Source: Lachnospiraceae bacterium UBA1267 (lineage in GTDB: Bacteria > Bacillota > Clostridia > Lachnospirales > Lachnospiraceae). Taken from it: a stretch of DNA of 9,843 bases. A program made the translations under genes and the position numbers. The notes under the pieces were generated by a model. That model saw only the letters and a program-made list of their open reading frames with translations. It did not search any database and was not told the DNA's origin. The stretch is taken from NCBI GenBank assembly GCA_002308115.1, contig DBVJ01000039.1, positions 3,442-13,284 of the forward strand, in the 5' to 3' direction. Below, piece after piece: positions 7,806-9,843 of this stretch (position 1 is its first letter; each line of letters opens with the position of its first letter).

Positions 7806-8471
7806 ATGGCAGGACTCACAGGCGGCTGGGAGGCAGCGCTTCGGGAGGAATTTGCGAAGCCCTACTATCGGGATCTATACCGGAACGTCGTGGACGCGTA
7901 CAAGAACTCCACGGTCTATCCGCCCGCCTCCCAGATCTATACCGCGTTTCATCTGACGCCTCTGGAAAATGTGAAAGCGGTCATCCTTGGACAGGATCCG
8001 TATCATGAACCGGGACAGGCGGAAGGACTGGCGTTTTCCGTGCCGGAAGGCGTGGAGATCCCGCCCTCTCTGGTGAACATTTTTCAGGAGCTGCATGACG
8101 ACATCGGCTGCCCGATCCCGAAGAGCGGAGATCTGAGGCCCTGGGCGGAGAGAGGCGTGCTGCTTCTGAACTCGGTCCTCACGGTCCGGGCGCACAGGGC
8201 GTTTTCGCACGCGGGCTTTGGCTGGCAGAGTTTCACGGACGCGGCCATCCGCGCGGTGGATACCGTCGACCGGCCGATCGTATTCATCCTCTGGGGCAAG
8301 AGCGCACAGGACAAGTCGATGCTCATCACGAACCCGAAACGGCTCGTGATCCGTTCGCCCCATCCTTCGCCGCTTTCCGCATACCGCGGATTCTTCGGAA
8401 GCAGACCCTTCTCCAAAGCCAACGCATGGCTTGAGGCACAGGGAGAGGAACCCATCGACTGGTCTTTGTGA
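7806..8471 (+). CDS. ung: Uracil-DNA glycosylase, family 1
   Basis: A 221-residue base-excision repair enzyme that removes uracil arising from cytosine deamination or dUTP incorporation. Family-1 motifs are intact: GQDPYH (62-67) with catalytic Asp64, LLLNSVLTV (119-127) with Asn122 for uracil recognition, and HPSPLS (186-191) with His186 and the minor-groove loop. Length matches the usual 215-230 residues. AAGGAGG (7793-7799) overlaps the last bases of the kinase stop codon and lies 6 bases before the ATG, so translation is probably coupled to the kinase. Placing a repair enzyme behind a sensor pair probably reflects transcriptional convenience more than shared function. Confidence 0.97.
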   Translation: MAGLTGGWEAALREEFAKPYYRDLYRNVVDAYKNSTVYPPASQIYTAFHLTPLENVKAVILGQDPYHEPGQAEGLAFSVPEGVEIPPSLVNIFQELHDDIGCPIPKSGDLRPWAERGVLLLNSVLTVRAHRAFSHAGFGWQSFTDAAIRAVDTVDRPIVFILWGKSAQDKSMLITNPKRLVIRSPHPSPLSAYRGFFGSRPFSKANAWLEAQGEEPIDWSL

Positions 8472-8482
8472 TGCCTGGAAAA

Positions 8483-8498
8483 GTTCCCTCCGGGGGAC
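8483..8498 (+). other. Small intergenic hairpin before the UppP-like gene
   Basis: GTTCCC (8483-8488) and GGGGAC (8493-8498) can pair, with one G-U wobble, around the tetraloop TCCG. No T-tract follows, so this is not a terminator. It lies 3 bases upstream of AGGAG (8502-8506), the ribosome-binding site of the next gene, and could stabilise the message or modulate initiation. A 6-bp stem in GC-rich DNA can arise by chance. Confidence 0.3.
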
Positions 8499-8514
8499 GG
8501 CAGGAGTATTGTTT

Positions 8515-9369
8515 ATGACATTTGTGGATTACATTCGCATGATTCTGACAGGTCTCTTTTCAGGGGCCGCACGCTGGCTGCCCGTCTCGGACAGCGCACA
8601 TGCGATCCTTCTGAATAAACTGTTTGGAAACACATCTCTGTATGACGACCGTTTTCTGATGCTGTGTTACGCGGCCGCGGGACTGGGCTCTGCTTTCGCG
8701 CTGGTTTTCACTTTCTTCAACAAACTGAATGTGTTTTCCCAGTACAAGACAGAGGACCAGAAGAGAAACACGAAAGATCTGGTCGGCAAGATGTTCCTCT
8801 CCGGCGTGCCGTTTACGGTACTTGAGGCAGTGTTTGAACTCCTGCTTCCCCGGTTTACCGAAAAGGTTCTCATGAGCCCCTTTATGGCAGCGACGGTTCT
8901 GATCCTGTACGGAATCTTCATGCTGATCGCGGAACGGAAGATCAAAAACAAAGAGGCGGATGTGCTGAGGATGTCCCAGCTGTCCTGGCGGACAGTGCTG
9001 TTTCTGGGACTGTTCGGAGCCTGCGCGGTACTTTCAGGCGCGGGAACTGTTGAAATGATCCTTATCGGCACGCTTCTGTTCTCGGCAAGCCGCTATGTGG
9101 CAGCGGAGTTTTCTTTCTATGCGGCGGTGCCGCAGGCAATCGTGCTTGCCGTACTCCGTGCGGTCCGTTACTTTGCCATCGACCGTGTTCCGCTGACCGG
9201 ACCCAGAGCTTTCTCTCTCCTTGCGGCTTTCGCAGGCGCGGCCATCATTTCGTTCACATTGACGAGGCCTTGTCTTCACATGTTGAAGAGACGCAGTACA
9301 AATGTGTTCGCGGTCTACCGGATCATTCTCGGGGTCCTGGCCATTGTCATAGCCGCCGTGACCGCATGA
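8515..9369 (+). CDS. UppP/BacA-family membrane protein with a degenerate active site
   Basis: A 284-residue polytopic protein with about eight hydrophobic segments. Overall similarity to undecaprenyl-pyrophosphate phosphatase is clear: WLPVSDSAH (21-29), SRYVAAEFSFYAAVP (192-206, very close to the E. coli SRYAASEFSFLLAVP stretch) and a VYR motif near the end (267-269). Yet the catalytic set is missing. Compared with E. coli UppP as I recall it, Ser16 replaces Glu17, Arg20 replaces Glu21, Asp26 replaces Ser27, and the PGxSRSG signature has become SGAGTVE (174-180), losing the key Arg174. Only the His (His29) remains. Phosphatase activity is therefore doubtful; binding or moving undecaprenyl carriers is an inference. 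I chose ATG 8515 with AGGAG (8502-8506) 8 bases upstream; an upstream ATG at 8431 would overlap ung by 41 bases and add non-membrane residues. It ends the operon. Confidence 0.85.
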   Translation: MTFVDYIRMILTGLFSGAARWLPVSDSAHAILLNKLFGNTSLYDDRFLMLCYAAAGLGSAFALVFTFFNKLNVFSQYKTEDQKRNTKDLVGKMFLSGVPFTVLEAVFELLLPRFTEKVLMSPFMAATVLILYGIFMLIAERKIKNKEADVLRMSQLSWRTVLFLGLFGACAVLSGAGTVEMILIGTLLFSASRYVAAEFSFYAAVPQAIVLAVLRAVRYFAIDRVPLTGPRAFSLLAAFAGAAIISFTLTRPCLHMLKRRSTNVFAVYRIILGVLAIVIAAVTA

Positions 9370-9387
9370 TTATCCCTTGTCTGATAC

Positions 9388-9417
9388 AGCGCCCCGCCTT
9401 ATGGCCGGGCGCTTTTT
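9388..9417 (+). terminator. Intrinsic terminator ending the UppP-like gene's transcript
   Basis: AGCGCCC (9388-9394) pairs with GGGCGCT (9407-9413), and the inner GCC/GGC arms pair after a C-C mismatch, around the loop TTAT. A TTTTT run ends the stem (9413-9417), followed by GTTTG. It begins 18 bases after the stop codon and separates the operon from the copper gene. Confidence 0.88.
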
Positions 9418-9454
9418 GTTTGCTACCGGGTGAAAAAAAAGGTCTGCAGAGGGC

Positions 9455-9484
9455 TTGACAGATACCCCTATAGGGTATTATGCT
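9455..9484 (+). promoter_or_regulatory. Promoter of the copper ATPase gene
   Basis: A perfect -35 TTGACA (9455-9460) is followed by two possible -10 boxes: TATTAT (9476-9481, 15-base spacer) or TATGCT (9479-9484, 18-base spacer). Neither spacer is the ideal 17, which is common for metal-controlled promoters. An A8 tract (9433-9440) lies 15 bases upstream of the -35 and may act like a partial UP element. The spacer is filled by a CsoR-type operator, so repressor binding would directly exclude RNA polymerase. Confidence 0.8.
9462..9478. promoter_or_regulatory. CsoR-type copper operator 1
   Basis: ATACCCCTATAGGGTAT is a pseudo-palindrome with 6-base arms ATACCC and GGGTAT. It fits the known CsoR operator pattern of a TAC-C-tract, an AT-rich centre and a G-tract-GTA. 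It sits between the -35 and -10 boxes of the copper ATPase promoter. CsoR is a copper(I)-responsive repressor that leaves DNA when copper binds. The csoR gene itself is not in this window. Confidence 0.8.
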
Positions 9485-9502
9485 GAGCACAGCAGGATAC
9501 CC
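9473..9502. repeat. Imperfect inverted repeat spanning the copper promoter start region
   Basis: The right arm of operator 1 and the left arm of operator 2 face each other, and the DNA between them is also symmetric: TGCTG, a 4-base centre AGCA, then CAGCA. Together the 13-base arms match at 11 of 13 positions. It covers the -10 boxes and the likely transcription start. Confidence 0.6.
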
Positions 9503-9512
9503 CTAAGGGTAT
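9497..9512. promoter_or_regulatory. CsoR-type copper operator 2
   Basis: ATACCCCTAAGGGTAT repeats operator 1 with one central base removed. It starts 35 bp after operator 1 and lies just downstream of the probable transcription start, in the 5' leader. A second repressor bound here could block clearance or allow cooperative binding with operator 1. Confidence 0.75.
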
Positions 9513-9541
9513 GCACCTGCCGAAAGCGAGGTTTTTCCTGT

Positions 9542-9843
9542 ATGGAGAAATATACAGTCACGGGGATGTCCTGTGCGGCGTGTCAGGCGAGAGTGGAGAA
9601 AGCGGTCTCAAAGCTTCCGGGCGTACGGGAGGCAAATGTGAGCCTTCTGACCAATACCCTCGCCGTGGAAGGGACTGCTTCCCCGGAAGAGATCTGCCGT
9701 GCGGTGGAAGATGCCGGCTATGGCGCAACGCCTCAAGGAACGATAGCCCAAAAGACCGGCACGGACCAGAACTTGTCAGCGCGCGAGAACCATTATTCCG
9801 AGAAGCTTTCCCGGGATGAAGAGGCGCTTCGTGACCGGACAAC
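9542..9843 (+). CDS. copA: Copper-exporting P-type ATPase, N-terminal part (cut by window edge)
   Basis: An open frame from ATG 9542 runs off the right edge after 100 codons. It begins with a heavy-metal-associated domain (about 1-70) containing GMSCAAC (8-14), whose Cys11 and Cys14 bind Cu(I), and the usual ARVEKAV helix and GYGA end. A polar linker rich in Glu, Arg and Asp (about 75-100) follows, as expected before the first membrane helix of a P1B-type ATPase. GAGG (9528-9531) is 10 bases upstream. The dual CsoR operators support Cu(I) as substrate. A long solo HMA chaperone (CopZ) is less likely, because CopZ is about 70 residues and this frame continues beyond it. The catalytic DKTGT and CPC motifs lie outside the window. 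Confidence 0.85.
   Translation, partial: MEKYTVTGMSCAACQARVEKAVSKLPGVREANVSLLTNTLAVEGTASPEEICRAVEDAGYGATPQGTIAQKTGTDQNLSARENHYSEKLSRDEEALRDRT

Noticed and set aside
8431..8514. Extending the UppP-like protein upstream to ATG 8431
   Set aside because: It would overlap ung by 41 bases, add 28 Arg-rich non-membrane residues and ignore AGGAG at 8502-8506, which is ideally placed for ATG 8515. UppP proteins start close to the first membrane helix.
9511..9819. A 102-codon open frame starting at 9511 in the copper region
   Set aside because: The frame from 9542 encodes a textbook GMxCxxC heavy-metal-binding domain and has a GAGG ribosome-binding site. The 9511 frame begins inside operator 2 and shows no domain.

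Overview
The window looks like a chromosomal segment from a GC-rich, low-oxygen Firmicute of the class Clostridia, most likely Lachnospiraceae-like. This rests on Shine-Dalgarno sites close to AGGAGG, the style of the histidine kinase and class A PBP sequences, and the mix of YigZ, TypA and HemW. The placement is inferred from protein style, not from a database search. Coding density is high, all genes share similar base composition and codon use, and I see no insertion sequence, phage, CRISPR array, tRNA or rRNA.

Layout. (1) Positions 1-135 are the C-terminal end of a plus-strand gene, probably hemW. It converges on a large minus-strand class A penicillin-binding protein (188-2857), and a strong hairpin between them serves both strands. 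(2) A compact divergent promoter region (2858-2964) drives the PBP leftward and a YigZ/IMPACT-family gene rightward. (3) From there every gene is on the plus strand: yigZ-like, typA/bipA, an OmpR-type response regulator, its sensor histidine kinase, ung (uracil-DNA glycosylase), and a UppP/BacA-family membrane protein. The run ends in a clear intrinsic terminator at 9388-9417. The regulator and kinase overlap by 4 bases, and the kinase stop codon lies inside the ung ribosome-binding site, so RR-HK-ung form a tight operon. The UppP-like gene follows 43 bases later. (4) After the terminator a new unit starts, with a sigma-A-like promoter, two near-identical CsoR-type copper operators and the N-terminal 100 codons of a CopA-type copper-exporting P-type ATPase cut off by the window edge.

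Most of the window is housekeeping or envelope physiology: peptidoglycan polymerisation, translation under stress, uracil repair, two-component sensing and copper export. The most unusual item is the UppP-family protein. It keeps the fold-level hallmarks of undecaprenyl-pyrophosphate phosphatase but has lost nearly every catalytic residue, so it may be a non-catalytic lipid-carrier binding or transport protein. The second is the copper promoter, where two CsoR palindromes repeated 35 bp apart also form a larger inverted repeat across the transcription start region. I did not find convincing evidence of a wholly new multi-gene system.
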